From Adineta steineri (lineage: Eukaryota; Rotifera; Eurotatoria; Adinetida; Adinetidae), in assembly GCA_905250115.1 (NCBI GenBank), contig CAJNOI010000113.1:175084-239083 (forward strand): DNA of 64,000 nt. Direction: 5' to 3'. The notes below the pieces were generated by a model that did no database searches, was not told the origin of the DNA, and saw only the letters and a program-made list of their open reading frames with translations. Of the stretch, positions 9,772-23,536 are shown piece by piece. The translations under genes were made by a program, and so were the position numbers. Each line of letters opens with the position of its first letter. The stretch's first letter is position 1.

Positions 9772-12700
9772 ATGTTCATCATGTTATCTATTGCTTATAT
9801 GAGTATTTGGTCCATTACAATCATCATTGGACAAGTATCGGGTAAATAAATACATAGTTTTTCTTAAATTTTATTGAAATTATTTCTCAATATTAGTTGA
9901 TCTAAGATAATACAATGAAACCTATTGTTCTTTTTTTTTATATTTAAAATCATTCTCTAGAAGTTTCAATTAATTAATACTTGTAGATCACTGGAGCCTT
10001 ATGCTTCATCCCTTTGTTTATGGGGTGACTATTGTTACGAACCTATGCACATAACAGCTAAATGCGAAATTCACTGATTGAACTATCCACATCTTTCTCT
10101 TTAACTAAAACCAATGATTATCATATGTATCACTAAAGCAATGAAAATTAAAAGATAGTTTCGAGTTATGAAAAGTCAAAATAAAGATTATGATTATTAC
10201 CGTAGTTAGTTAGTTTTGTATCAGATTACGAAAAAATAATCTTATTCATATCTTGATTATTTAGCTCTTTCGTATAATCGGCCGAAATTTTGTTCAAATG
10301 CATCATGGTATCCAAATGCGATAACTTTTGCAAATATCAGTACAGTTGGCGCAAACCCAACGGCCATTTCTATCAATACTAATAACACAATCTATGTTGC
10401 CAATCGAGCAAATAATAAAATTCAGATATGGTTCAATAATAGTATCGATCCAACACAAACAATTTACGGTGGTTTGTCACAACCATATTCTGTTTTCGTT
10501 ACGACTAATAGTGATATTTATGTTGACAACGGAGCACTCAACCATCGAGTAGATAAATGGACATCTCATGGAAACACTAGTGTTCCTGTAATGTATGTTA
10601 GTACATCGTGCTATGGTCTCTTTGTTGATACCAATGATACCCTTTATTGTTCAATGTTTAATCTTAGTCAGATTGTCAAAAGGCGGGTTAGTGATAATTC
10701 TAGCACATTAATAACAGTTGCTGGTACAGGAACCGCTGGAAGTACCTCGTCTATGCTCAATGGTCCTTGTGGAATTTATGTTAATACCAATTTTGATTTA
10801 TATGTGGCAGATTCTTACAATAATAGAATACAATTATTTCAGTCTGGACAATTAAATGGAAACACAGTAGCAGGAACAGGATCTATAATTCCTACAATTT
10901 CACTTAGTTTTCCAACTGGAATTGTTCTTGATGCTGATAATTATCTTTTTATTGCGGATTACTTCAATAATCGTATTGTTGGATCAGACCTAAATGGTTT
11001 TCGTTGCTTAGTTGGTTGCTCTGGTTTATATGGTTCAGCATCCAATCAGTTATTATGGCCTGCTACTCTTAGTTTTGATAGTTATGGCAACATGTTCGTC
11101 ACAGATTATGGAAATAGTAGAATTCAAAAATTTATATTATCAACAAATTCCTGTAGTAAGTATATGAGTATTTTATTTACTTTTCGAGCACTTTTTCTGC
11201 TGCTCGACTGAGCTCGCAACGCTATTCGCGATTCTTCGAGTATGTTGGGATTTATTCTTTTTCGAGCAATCTTTGTTCAAGTGGTTGATCTTGTAACAAT
11301 ATACGAAATCTATATTAAGTTCTATGTTTATATTAATAAGTATGACTCTCATTAAGCAAATAATTAAGGTGTGAAAAACTATTGTTTTGTAAAACCCTAT
11401 AAATTATCATAGCTCAAAAAGAAAGAAGCTTTCCGCTCCAATATTATATCATACAATGAAAAAAGGACACTTGATTTCCAGAATAAAAACAAAAGAATAG
11501 CCTCAGGCCGAATGGTCTTTCTAATTCTTCAAATTGTTCCAAATCTGAAGATTTACAAGATGTCAAACTCTATCAAAACTACGAGTTTTTACATTTAGTT
11601 GAGCCAGATGCCCTATTAAAAATCAATATAACAATAGTGAATGACAAAATGTTCTCATAAATATCGTATTTATTTCTTCTGTTTTAAAAAAGATATATCA
11701 TCGTTCAATAAATACTATAGTAATCCAAACGACAAGCACATGAGAAAATATTTACACCGAATAATTAAAATAAGTTTATATTGTATAGCATGAATTATTG
11801 AACAGATAAAATATATACTCATAAAAGAGGGTTATCGATGAAAACACTATTTTTATTAATGTTATATTGAAGATGAAATAACATCAACAGTTAAACCAGC
11901 TACAACAGTTAAACCAACTACAACAGTCATACCAACTACAACAGTTAGACCAACTACAATAGTTAATCCAGCTACAACGGTTATACCAACTACAACAGTT
12001 AATCCAACTACAACAGAAAATCCAAAAGGTTTGTTAGAAAACATGATTTTCAATATTACAAGATAAGTATTTCTAGAACAAGTAACTACTACACAACAAA
12101 TAACTTCTACAGAATACATAACAACTTCAAAAAGATTGATTACTAATCAAAGTAAGAGTTTTAAAGTAAATAAATTCAATTCAAATATTAATGATTTAAG
12201 CTTGTTTCTCACCGAGAATAACACTTATACCTTCTACATCAACGTTATCATCACCAATTCAATTTCGACGAAGTCAAGATTTTTATATTGTTTCATTAAT
12301 TGAATTAAATTGTAATAATTCAATATCGATCATTACCCAATGGACAATAAAAAATTGTACTTCTATTTGTTCAAATCAAATTCAATTAGATTCAACAATA
12401 ATAACAACATCAACTGAATTATATATTCCTGCACGAACTCTTGTCTATGGTTTATATGAATTAAAATTAATTGTAACAATGGTTAATATGTCAAGTTTAA
12501 CTTCGACATCATCTGTTTATGTTCAAATAACTTCATCAGGTATAACAGCAAATTTAATACAATATGGAACATCAATGATTACCCGTGGTAGTCAACAAGA
12601 TCTTCAATTTGATCCAGGAACTTATTCTATTGATCGTGATAACAATATTTTGAATGCTACTGTAATTTTTCATTAAAACATCAGCATTTTGTTTTAATTA

Positions 12701-15700
12701 TTTTATTTTTATTGAATAGGATTGGATATATGAATATTATTGTCGAATCTATGGTTTATATATGTTTCCAAATTTACAAGGTTCATTATTATCAATTGAT
12801 GATTTAAGAAATGATTCATTGAATCCATCATGTTTATCAAATCGAACAGGATGGAAATTTAGTAATTCAATTAAATCATCATTAACAATTCTTTCTAATT
12901 CTCTTCAATCAAATCGAACATATCAATTTATGGTTTATATGGAAAATCGTCGAAATTCTTCACTTCAAGCAACTGGTTACGTACTTGTTAATGTTGAAGA
13001 TACTCATCCACAAATGATTCTCATTAGGTAAATTTTCTCTTCTTTTGTATTTCAATAAATAATAATAATAATATATAATTTAGTTGTGTTATTTGGACAT
13101 TATGTATACCAAATTTAGAATTTCAACTTCTTAATCCAACAACACAAGTTGCTCTATTTTCTATATGTAATGGAAATTGTACAATAATTCAAAATATAAC
13201 ATGGAACATTTATTATGGTACAATGAATTCATCTTCAAATTATACAAAATGGATATCGTTTAATCAAACAAGTTCTTATGAAAATATTTGGTTTTTTGGT
13301 ATGAATACAAGTAATTTTACAACAACAAATCAATTATTTTTATCGAATCCACAAATAAATCTTTGGCGATTTGAAGTTATATATACATTTCGATCGGAAA
13401 TAAGTTCAAGTTCATTAAATTTTATTATTAATCGACCACCAGTAAATGGTTCATGTTCAATTACGCCTCTTAATGGTACAACAAGTAGTTTATTTGATAT
13501 TTCATGTCCAAATTGGTTTGATGAAGATGATATCAAAGATTATTCTCTTTATAGTACATCACTATTCTTCTTCTTTATTAACAAATTATTTGAATTATTT
13601 TTATAGGTTGGACAAATAATTTCTCAGAACAAACTATTATTGCTTATTCTTTAATATCAACATTTCAAGTTCGCTTACCATTAGGAGATGATCAAACATC
13701 ATTCGTTCATTTAACTGTTTATATTCGTGATACATTAGATTGTATTACAAAATTTAATTTATCATCTGTTACTGTCATATCAGATTCAATAGGAATTACG
13801 AATTTAATAAATGATATTCAAAATTCATCAAATCAACTAACAACAAATCCAATAATTCAATTACTTGCTAGTGGAAATCAAAATATTGTTGGACAAGTTA
13901 TTACATCACTTTCACAACAATTCAATAATATAAATAATGAAAATATTGATCAAGCTATTTCAAGTAATTTATTAATATCATATCATTAAATTAGTTATTA
14001 ATCTTTTTTTATAGATGGTGTTCTATCCACGAGTATTTCTATTTCATCATTAGAAGATCAAAATATACAAGGAGTAATTTGTTTGTTTTTTTTAATTTTT
14101 AATATTAATTTTATGAATTTAGTCTTCGATATTATTAAATAAATCAGCATTAATTGAATTCAATAATCAATTGAATATGTATGCTAATACTCGAGAATAT
14201 CTTATGCAGTTTATAACAAAACTTGTAATAACAAATTCATATAGTATTCAATTACAATCATCATTATTAGCACAATTAACGAAAGCAACAAATCAATTAA
14301 CACGAACAACTTTAGTTAAATTTTAATTTTTAAATTTATTTAATTTATTTCTTCTTTTTTTTTTTTAAAGAAAAGTGTATCAGATAAATGTTATCAATTG
14401 GCAATTATGTTAAATTCAATAAAAACAAATATTCCATATGAAGATGTTCAATCAGCAGCAACTCAACTCATTCAATGTGCTGCGAATCTACTCAGTGTAA
14501 GTAGATTTTTCATGTATTCACAAATACAACTGACTCTTTCATTTTTTGAATTATTTAGGCTGTAAATGGACCATTACAACAACGAATATCTATATTAGAT
14601 TCAGATTCAACACAAGCTACAACATTTCCTTCTGATTATGATACTGATCTTGAATTTGCATGGTCAAATCTAAGTAATAGTATAATGAATACAATATAAT
14701 AATTCTATTTTCTAATCTTATAGATTTGTTTGCTGATGGAAATGATTTTTCATGGGGAACAATACAAAAAAATCGAAACATTTATTATCAAAAACAATTG
14801 GCAAATCAAATCACTAATCAAATGAATGATCTCAAATCATTATTAACTTCATCATTAAATATTTATTTAAATATTGGACAAAATATATTAATAAATACAT
14901 CACAAGTATTCATGTCTTTAGAAACAAAAGCGAATGAATTTCTTTCAAATAGATTTATTCAATCAATTTCAAATGCACAAATTCAATTTCCTCAAAATTT
15001 AAATTTAAATTTAACGAATAATTCTAAAATTTCAATTCGAGTAAATTTATTATCGATTTTTTGAAAATAATTTTCATGATTCTGTTTTCTCTAGTCAATG
15101 ATGGAACCATTAGCTTCATATGATAATACAACATATACAAATCTGTCAAGATTAGTAACATTTTCAATTCTGGATGAAAATGAAAATGAAATTTCTATTC
15201 AAACAAATATGAGTCATCCAATCGAAATAATTATTCCTCGAGATCCAAATATAATAATACCACCAATGATTTTACAAAATGTTACATCAATGAATAATAC
15301 TCCTCATAATCAATTATTTGATTTACATTATTTGAATATTACAAGTTCTCTTTCAATTTCAATTCATTTCGAAATTCAACCTTTAAATATAAGTCTTGCT
15401 TATTTATTTATTTATAAATTTGATCAATTACCTCAATTAAATACTTCAATTAACAATATTGATGGATGGACTCTATTTTGTCCTTTGAATTTAACAAATG
15501 AAACTTTGTATAAATATTTTATTAATAATCAACAAACATCCGATCATCAATCAATTATATATGGTTTACGAGAATTAAATTCAACAGAAATGATGAATAC
15601 ATGTTCGAATACTTCTATTGGTAGTCTCCCAATAACAGATCAACGATTTAATTTTACATCGAATTATCAACTAAGAATTTATACATCAGGTTGTTATTAT

Positions 15701-18700
15701 CTTGATAAAAATAATCAATGGAAATCAGATGGATTAACAGTTGGTCCTTTGACAAATCATTATGAAACTCAATGTTTTTCAACTCATTTAACAAGTTTTG
15801 CTAGTGGTTTTGTTATTTTACCTGAATCAATTAATTGGAATTATGTATTTGCCAATGCTGATTTTATGAAAAATAAAACAATTTATTTAACTGTCATTTG
15901 TGTATCTGTAATTTATATAATTTTAATTATATATGCACGTTTTAAAGATAAAAAAGATTTGGAAAAATTAGGAGTTACACCATTACCTGATAATCATCAA
16001 TCAGATCAATATTTTTATCAAATTATTGTTTTTACTGGTCAACGACAAAATGCTGGAACAAATTCAAACGTAAGATACAAGAAAAACAAAGAATACATTT
16101 TCGAAATATATTTCATATATAGGTTCATTTTATTATATATGGTGATAATGATGAAACACATATTCGTACATTAGCTGATTCTCAACGAAAAATTTTGCAA
16201 CGTGGTGGAATTGATTCATTTATAATGGCAGTTCCAGAGTAATCTATTATTTAATAAATAATTAAAATATTAAATTTTCTATTTAGATTATTAGGATTAT
16301 TAAATTGTATTCGCATATGGCATGATAATACAGGTAAAGGTGCATCATCATCATGGTTTCTTAAATATATAATTATTCGTGATTTACAAACAATGGAAAA
16401 ATTTTATTTTATTTCTCAACGTTGGTTTGCAGTTGAAAAAGATGATGCAAAAGTGAGTTGAATTATTTACGTGAAATCCTTTTAGTTTTTTTCAAATAGA
16501 TTGAACGTATTTTGCCTGTTGCTGGTGATATTGAAAAACAACAATTTTCATATATATTATCAAAAAAAGCTTATCATAGTGTTTCCGATGGTCATTTATG
16601 GTTTTCAATATTTTCTCGTCCACCATCAAATCAATTTACACGTGTTCAACGATGTACATGTTGTTTTGTTTTACTCTTTATTTCAATGTTTTTAAATATA
16701 ATGTATTACGATTTATCAACAGAAGCTAAAACAAATAATTCAACAAATACTGCTAGTTTATCTTTTGGTTCTTTTTATCTTAATTCTCAACAAGTAATTA
16801 TTGGTATAGTTGTTGAATTATTTGCATTAATTCCAAGTCTTTTACTTGTACAATTATTTCGACGTCTTCAATTTCTTAAAAAACAAATTTCACCATTACA
16901 TCAAACTTTGTATAAAATCAAACCAGATTTAAATATCAATGAGGACAAAATTAAAAAGAAATTTTCATTATCATTTCCTTGGTGGTGTATATTTATTGCA
17001 TATGGACTTTGTATAATATTAGTTGGTCTTTCAATTATGTTTATAATTGCTCGTGGAATTGAATTTGGTGATGATAAAACACAAAAATGGTTAATATCAA
17101 TTCTAAGTGGATTTTTTTCTTCGATTCTTTTAACACAACCATTAAAAATAATAGGTTTAACAATATTCTTTGCTTTTTGTTGTCAAAATTCATATGATGA
17201 TAAAGAAGCAAATGAATATTTGGATAATAATCAACTTGCTTTAGATAATGATGAAGAATATCTTCATTCGTTTAAGGTTAGTCTATTATTATTATTTGCA
17301 TTAAATAATAAATAAAGATATGATTGTAGAAGAAATCAATATTTACTTATCGACAACCAATTCGTGTCGATCGTTTAAATGAAACTGAAATAAACCATGC
17401 TCGTAATGAACGTTTAAAAGAAATTCATATGTGGTCAATGATAAAAGAAATATTACTTTATTTATGTTTTATAACAGTTCTTTATATTATAATTTATTCA
17501 AAGCGTGATTTAAATTCATTTCTTCAAGTTAATCATTCACGAAAATTTTTCTTTAATTCAAGACAAATCAATTGTGATTATACAAAAGTTTGTTTTTTGT
17601 CTTATTCGATAATTTTCATTTATTTGACTAAAATATTTAGATTACAACAATAGATGATTATTGGAATTGGTTAGAAAATAATTTTATTGAAAATATTCGT
17701 GCTCAACAATGGTATAACAATGATCCGCCTAGGAACTTAAGTGGTTTTATTAATGATAAATCTAATCGATTAATTGGCTGGGCAACGATGAGACAATTGC
17801 GTGTTAAATCAACATTATGTCAGGTTCAAAATGAAATTACTTCAACATGTCAATATGATTATAATTTCTATAATGAAGATAAATATTCCTATAAACCAGG
17901 ATGGAAAAATAGTATAATACAAAATTATAGTTCAGCAATTTCTCAATCATTTCAATATTCAACAAGTGAAGATTTAGATACATATAGTTATATTGGAGAA
18001 TATGGAACTTATAGTGGAAATGGTTATGTATATGAATTTCGTGGTCGTTTAGTTGATCTTCAAAGTAATTTATCATTACTTCATCAATTAGAATGGATTA
18101 ATAATCAAACAAGAGCTATTATTATTCAATTAACTTTATATAATCCAAATGTTCAATTATTTACTTCAGTCACATTTCTTGCAGAATTTTTATCATCAAC
18201 TGGAATATTTACAAGTGCTCGTTTTGAACCAATGAATTTCTATAGTATGTTTTCTTTTGTTTTAATAAGATTGAAAAATATTTTTTTCTATTTAGCATTT
18301 ACATCGATAACTCAATTCGTTTCTATAATTATTTATATGATAATTATTATCTATTTCATGTGGCTAGAAATTCGATCAGTATTTAAATTAAAATGGAAAT
18401 ATTTTCATCAATTTTGGTCTTATATTGAAATTGGTATAATAATATGTTCTTGGACAAGTGTCGGTATTTATATTTGGCGATATAATGAATCTAGACATAT
18501 TGGAAAATTATTTAATGAAACAAATGGATATGTGTATATAAATTTACAATTAGCATCATATGTTAATGATATTTTAATTTATTTATATGGTTTTTGTTGT
18601 TTCTTTGGTACAATTAAATTGATTAAATTATTTCGTTTTAATCAACGTCTCTGTTTATTTATTGAAACATTAAAATATTGTGGCAAAGAATTATTAGCAT

Positions 18701-19337
18701 TTTTCATGATGTTTTCAATTATATTTTTTTCATTTGTTTGTCTGTTTTATTTATTATTTATTTCAAAACTTGAATCATGTTCAACTTTATTAAAAACAAT
18801 ACAAATGTTATTTCAAACGATTTTAATGAAATTTGATGCACATGAATTAGTTGAAGCTGGAGGATTTCTTGGACCATTTTCTTTTAGTTTATTTATTGTT
18901 TTCATTGTTTTTATATGTATAAGTATGTTTATTTCAATAATTAATGATAGTTTTCGTCATGTTAGAAAAAATATTCCCAATGATAATGAAGATATATTTT
19001 TATTTATGGGAAAAAAAATTCTATATTGGATAGGTATTTCAATTTTATTAAAGTAAATATAATTTCCTTGATAATATTTTAGGATGGGAAAAATCTATGA
19101 AAGAAGAACAAACAGATTTGGAATATGTGGATCCAATTGAACATTTTCCAGAAAAAATTGATCAATTATTAAATGCATTTAATCGAGTATGTTTAATGTT
19201 TAGTTTATTTTACAAATATTTATTCCTATTCATTTATAGTTATATACAAATCAAAACAATTAACAAATATATTGTAGTTTATGTGCTTTCTTTGTTTTGT
19301 ATTTATTTGTCAAATTATTAAAAGAGAATGTGATTGA
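9772..19337 (+). CDS. NHL-propeller polycystin-1-like receptor/channel
   Basis: 22 exons assembled by phase give about 2464 residues. Exons: 9772-9841, 10265-11155, 11873-12028, 12077-12151, 12201-12661, 12720-13027, 13084-13553, 13607-13963, 14015-14073, 14123-14314, 14371-14496, 14559-14673, 14724-15040, 15095-16069, 16123-16238, 16287-16452, 16500-17276, 17330-17587, 17641-18244, 18296-19033, 19083-19186 and, tentatively, 19278-19337. Domains in order: signal peptide (exon 1); six NHL blades (exon 2, e.g. DLYVADSYNNRIQLF); a Thr/Pro stalk of TTTV.P repeats (11873-12120); a REJ module (12200-14000); a GAIN/GPS region ending in QCFSTHLTSFASG, with the HL|T autoproteolysis site; TM1; a PLAT domain (exons 14-16); and further membrane segments opening with the polycystin RPPSNQFTRVQRCTCC signature. 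Last come an extracellular polycystin/TOP-like loop (exons 18-19) and the C-terminal channel helices (exon 20, FWSYIEIGIIICSW...SMFISIINDSF). Polycystins act in ciliary or sensory membranes. The NHL propeller replaces the usual LRR/PKD ectodomain. The final exon is the least certain. Confidence 0.88.
11873..12028 (+). repeat. Coding Thr/Pro mucin-like tandem repeat
   Basis: Units of about 18-24 nt encode TTTV[KIRN]P[AT], for example KPTTTVIPTTTVRPTT. The stretch is exon 3 of the NHL-polycystin gene. It is probably an O-glycosylated stalk between the NHL propeller and the REJ region, and being repetitive it is likely to vary in length. Confidence 0.8.
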
Positions 19338-20332
19338 AATTAGTTTATTCTATTATCTTTTAATCGTAGTTGTTGATAAACAGTCCAAGAAATTTTATTT
19401 GCATTGAAAATATATAAATTCTTGAGTGTCTAGATATTTAAAAGAGAATGAATATGAGAATGATTAAAAAAACAAAAAAGAGCTACCGTATTATTTCGTA
19501 GAGCATGGACCAAATATATCGCACCATCGGCTCAAATACTGTTACTGCAAAGGTTTAATTTTGTGAGTTTCTAAGCGTAAAAAAAGAGATAATAATATAG
19601 TGATAATCACTGTATTTTTTTCTAAGGCGTCAGTAAGATGTTTTGCAACTGTGTCGTCGATCGAATTGGATTCGAGATTTAGTGTAGTGAGTGTCTATGT
19701 ATATAATAGAAAGTGAAGACGAAAGAGATCAACATAGAATGATGCTCACGATGTAATTTTCTAGAGAACAACTGAGATACTGTGCTTCTTTCGACACTAG
19801 TTCGATTTCTATAAAGATTCAATGTATTTAGAGTAGAGATGTGTGGAAACGGGATCAACGCTGAAAATCGTGATTATATAATTACTTTAACTTTGTCAGT
19901 TTTCAAATGATATTTTTGTATATCATACATCATTTTATTATTATCATACTAATATCTTGTAATACACAAAGAAAAACTCAAAAAGTAGAAATATACTCGA
20001 CCTCCAGAAAATCTGTTAGGATCAGTAGTCAAGTATATAGTAAAATCTTATATGATTTTAATGCAATTGGCTAGTAAATCATATAAAAGGGAGCTTCGTT
20101 CAAAAAAAAATGAGGGTGTGTGTGAATATTACATGTATCTGACACTGACGTTCACAATTCAACAAGTTATAATTGATCACTAACAATTATATACATGAAG
20201 ATAATTCAAAGAAATAAAAGTTCAGCAAATAGTTTATTAATAATACTGTACCATGACAACCTATCTATAAATTTTCTTGATTTATCTGACGAATCTTTTT
20301 TGCTATTATTTTTTTTGTTTAATTTCAATTTT
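19338..20332. other. Intergenic stretch, no gene seen
   Basis: AT-rich, without recognisable coding. The frame that runs into the BAF-domain gene from 20195 is upstream read-through rather than protein, because its first 46 codons lack conserved composition. Confidence 0.5.
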
Positions 20333-21152
20333 ATGTCGTCTAGTGCTCGTTCATTCTTTCGTAGTAATCATATTCGTAATAAAAAAAAAGTGGATATAAA
20401 ACAGCAACAACAACAAAATGTACACGAAACGATATCACAACAAACAATGAATGAATGGATAACAAATATAAATTCTCAGCAAATATCGATGAACATAAGT
20501 TGTTGTGGTGGTGATGAAAAGAAAAATGCTATTAAAAAACAAATACAAGCTCCCCGTCTAACACAAGAAACAGTTGAAAATATTAAAACACTTAGCGATC
20601 CAATGGAACCTAGTGATCATAAAATTCATATTATACAACAACAACAAGCGGTTAAAACTGAAATTGATGATGATTTAAAAGATCTATTTGGTAAAAAAGA
20701 AATAACAGAAGCAATTATAAATCAATTAGCTCAACGTGCATTAACTGGACCAATGAATTCTAATAATGACAATTCACCACGTCTTTGTACAAAGAAACAT
20801 GTGAGACATTGATTCTAAAAGTAATAAAATCTAATATATTTTTTTTGTCATTATTTTAAGTGTTCCTTTGCTAATGAACCATTAACAATTAAACCTGTAA
20901 CATGTATACCTGGTATCGGTCCCAAACATGGATATTTATGTGAAAAACAAGGGTATAATAATCTATGATATAAGAATATACTATATTATTCATTTAAGGA
21001 TTATTATGGCACATCAATTACTATCAAGATATATGATGAGTACGAATGATAAAGAATTTGAGAAATCTCTTATTAATCAACTTGGTTTTACATCAAAATC
21101 AGCTTCAATGACACGTGATGGACTTAAAGAAATGAGACGACATTTAATTTAA
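20333..21152 (+). CDS. BAF-domain (barrier-to-autointegration factor-like) protein
   Basis: Three exons, 20333-20800, 20861-20952 and 20999-21152, give 237 residues. I chose the ATG at 20333 (MSSSARSFF). The first 155 residues are polar and low in order, with a QQQQQ run, a basic stretch RNKKK and a CC pair. The last 80 residues align with BAF: EPLTIKPVTCIPGIGPKHG matches the BAF helix-hairpin-helix (EPMGEKPVxxLxGIG). The following YLCEKQGI...AHQLLSRYMM...EFEKSLINQLG then matches the remaining helices. BAF proteins dimerise, bind DNA without sequence preference, and link chromatin to the nuclear lamina. Canonical BAF is only about 90 residues, so the N-terminal extension is unusual. The match is by eye; a divergent BAF-like paralogue is the best reading. 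Confidence 0.75.
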
Positions 21153-21236
21153 TTACTAAATAAAAAATTCTGTTACAAAATGATAAAGCAATTTTTATTG
21201 TCCCAGAATGTATAGAAAATCACGATTTAAAAAATA

Positions 21237-23536
21237 TCATATTTTAATATCTTCAGTTTTTGGACGAGATTGTGATTCAGTATGTTCTTTTGATGAATGT
21301 GTATCAGAATTGGATTGAGTTTCATGTTCACTCTCAGAGGAATCATCGGATGTTTCTGATGATCGATCATTTTTTGGGAATGAACGTGGTAAAGGACATG
21401 GAGCAGATGAATTTTGTGTTGATTCTGCATTGGATTTATCTTTTTTAGGAAGGATTAAGTATTTATAAAGAGTTGTTTGAAGTACAGGTTTTACTTTTTG
21501 TACTTCATGAGGACGAAATCGTCTTTCACAACATAATTCATATAAGTGATGTATAATTCGAGTGGCAACAAAATCACTAAAAATAAAAAGAATAATATTT
21601 TAAGTATTTATTAATAGAATTAATACCTTGCATTTGTACTAATAATTCGTAGAATAAAATGTCCATCAGCTTCCAAATATTCTTTATTAAAAAAATGGAA
21701 TAATGTTAGATGATTCTTATAATAATTACGAGGTACAATAAACATTCTTGATTGATGATGAAGTCTTCGTCCATCACTCAAATCATAAACTTGATCACCA
21801 GTTGATGGAGATTCTTCACGACTTTTAACTGTAATAAAAATTATCTTATCATGAAGAAGAATAATCAAATTTTGAACAATCTTTTTATTTTAAAATAACT
21901 CCACCAAGAATTTCTATATTATATTGAGGAAATTAAAAAATTTCTTCTGCTCCTTAAAAATATGTTTCCGGTTCAAAGAATTTCCTTTGATTATATAATA
22001 TGAAATATATGAGTTGATCGTACTACTACTACATACATATACATTTTTCTAATGAGTAACAAAAGGAATTCAACACACCGTGTATTCCATCATGACTACT
22101 CAAAACGTCCTCTTCACCTTTCTACCGGATTCAACATGTATGCTAGAATAATACAAGAGCAAATATGCAGATCATGATATTTATCTAAATTCTCATAAAT
22201 TTTTCATCTTAGATTGATTATACCTCTCATTAAATGTTCATTTTCTTCTTCATTAATATGATCTGAACATAAATCTTTAAACGGCCACTTTTGTGTTGTT
22301 TCACGATTCATTACTTTTAAACGTCCTATTAAGTAAACTTCACGCCGACAAAGCAATCGATATAACCATATAAAAAGATCGTAAGCTGTCAATAAAATAA
22401 CAATTATAAACCAAAACCATAGAAATGTAAATATTTGCTAAATAATTAAAAGTTTATCGGTGCATATAAAACAAATTTTGAAATTTACTCAAACCTGATT
22501 AAAAAGATTAATTGGTAAAACGCACATAACAGTATAGGTATGTGCAATTGATAATGAATTTGGTTCACGTATTTGAAAATCACTAAATAAAAGAACAACT
22601 CTATTTTATTAAATATTTTGTTATAATTTCCTTACCATAATGTTACTTTTGGAAAATATCTACTTTGATAATTCCAACCTTTTCCTTCATATAAAAATCG
22701 AAAAAGTGTAAAACCTAATGACCAAAATGGTTGTCCCAATAGAAATGATAAGAGTAAAACTTGTCCAAAAACATTAATAACATAAAGAATTTTAATAAAT
22801 ATAAATAAATTTCTTAAATAATCTCCCATATAACGGCCTGATGATGGAAAAAACATTAAAAAACATTTACTCCACCATGTTGTTACACGATTATTTGATT
22901 GACGACGTGGATCATCAACATATTGATCAATAATTGATACCATAAATTTCATTAGTTGTTCACGTTGTTTTTCATCTGTACTTTTTTTATAATTAGTTGC
23001 AGCTTCAACAATATCTCGAATATCAATTCCTTATTTTAAAATAAATAAAATTTATAAATAAATTGTCAAATATTCTACCTGATCGTTGACATAATACACG
23101 CCATAAAACATAGGGTGAAAAGAAAAATAAAGCTTGAAATAATAGTATAAATGGTATCCATTGATAATAACGTATAGACGTTTCATGACGTATCTCAGTA
23201 CTTTCAGGTATTTCTTTATTGTCATCAAGATAATACGTATTACGTACCCAACATACGTTATTAGTATAATCTTCATAATTTCCTGTAAAAAATGCTGGAA
23301 CCTAAATAAAATACACATATCTATATATGAATTTAAGTGAAAATTGATTGTAAATATACCCAACATTGTATACGTTTCTTATTGAATTCTCGATTCGATA
23401 CAATTAAAGTAAATGCAATGAGTATAGCACATGTATATCGATAACTAAGACGATCACCTGTTGAATCATCACTTCGAGATGTACCAAGGAAGACGACTGT
23501 AAATTCATTGGCTGCTTTTAATATTAATCCAGACAT
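21237..23536 (-). CDS. Innexin gap-junction channel subunit
   Basis: Seven exons joined in phase (minus strand order): 23360-23536, 23079-23301, 22636-23029, 22495-22582, 22224-22437, 21627-21828 and 21237-21576, giving 545 residues. The hallmark YYQWIPFILLFQALFF at the start of TM2 matches the innexin YYQWV motif. Extracellular loop 1 carries NNVCWVRNTYYL; loop 2 carries FPKVTLCDF then YTVMCVLPINLFN, with the expected spaced cysteines. TM4 follows (FTFLWFWFIIVILL). The cytosolic part has YLEADGHFILRIISTNA, also conserved in innexins. Six or eight such subunits form hemichannels that pair between cells. The C-terminal tail (about 110 residues from exon 7) is rich in Ser, Glu and Asp and probably regulatory. 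The first exon starts MSGLILKAANEF, normal for the family. Confidence 0.95.

Noticed and set aside
11862-12119. 85-codon minus-strand frame with repeated TVVVG-like units
   Set aside because: It is the antisense of the Thr/Pro stalk exon of the NHL-polycystin gene; the repeat keeps both strands open.
20195-20332. Longer start for the BAF-domain protein
   Set aside because: The extra 46 codons are hydrophobic AT-rich read-through (LLLFFLFNFN) ending directly at the better-placed ATG at 20333.
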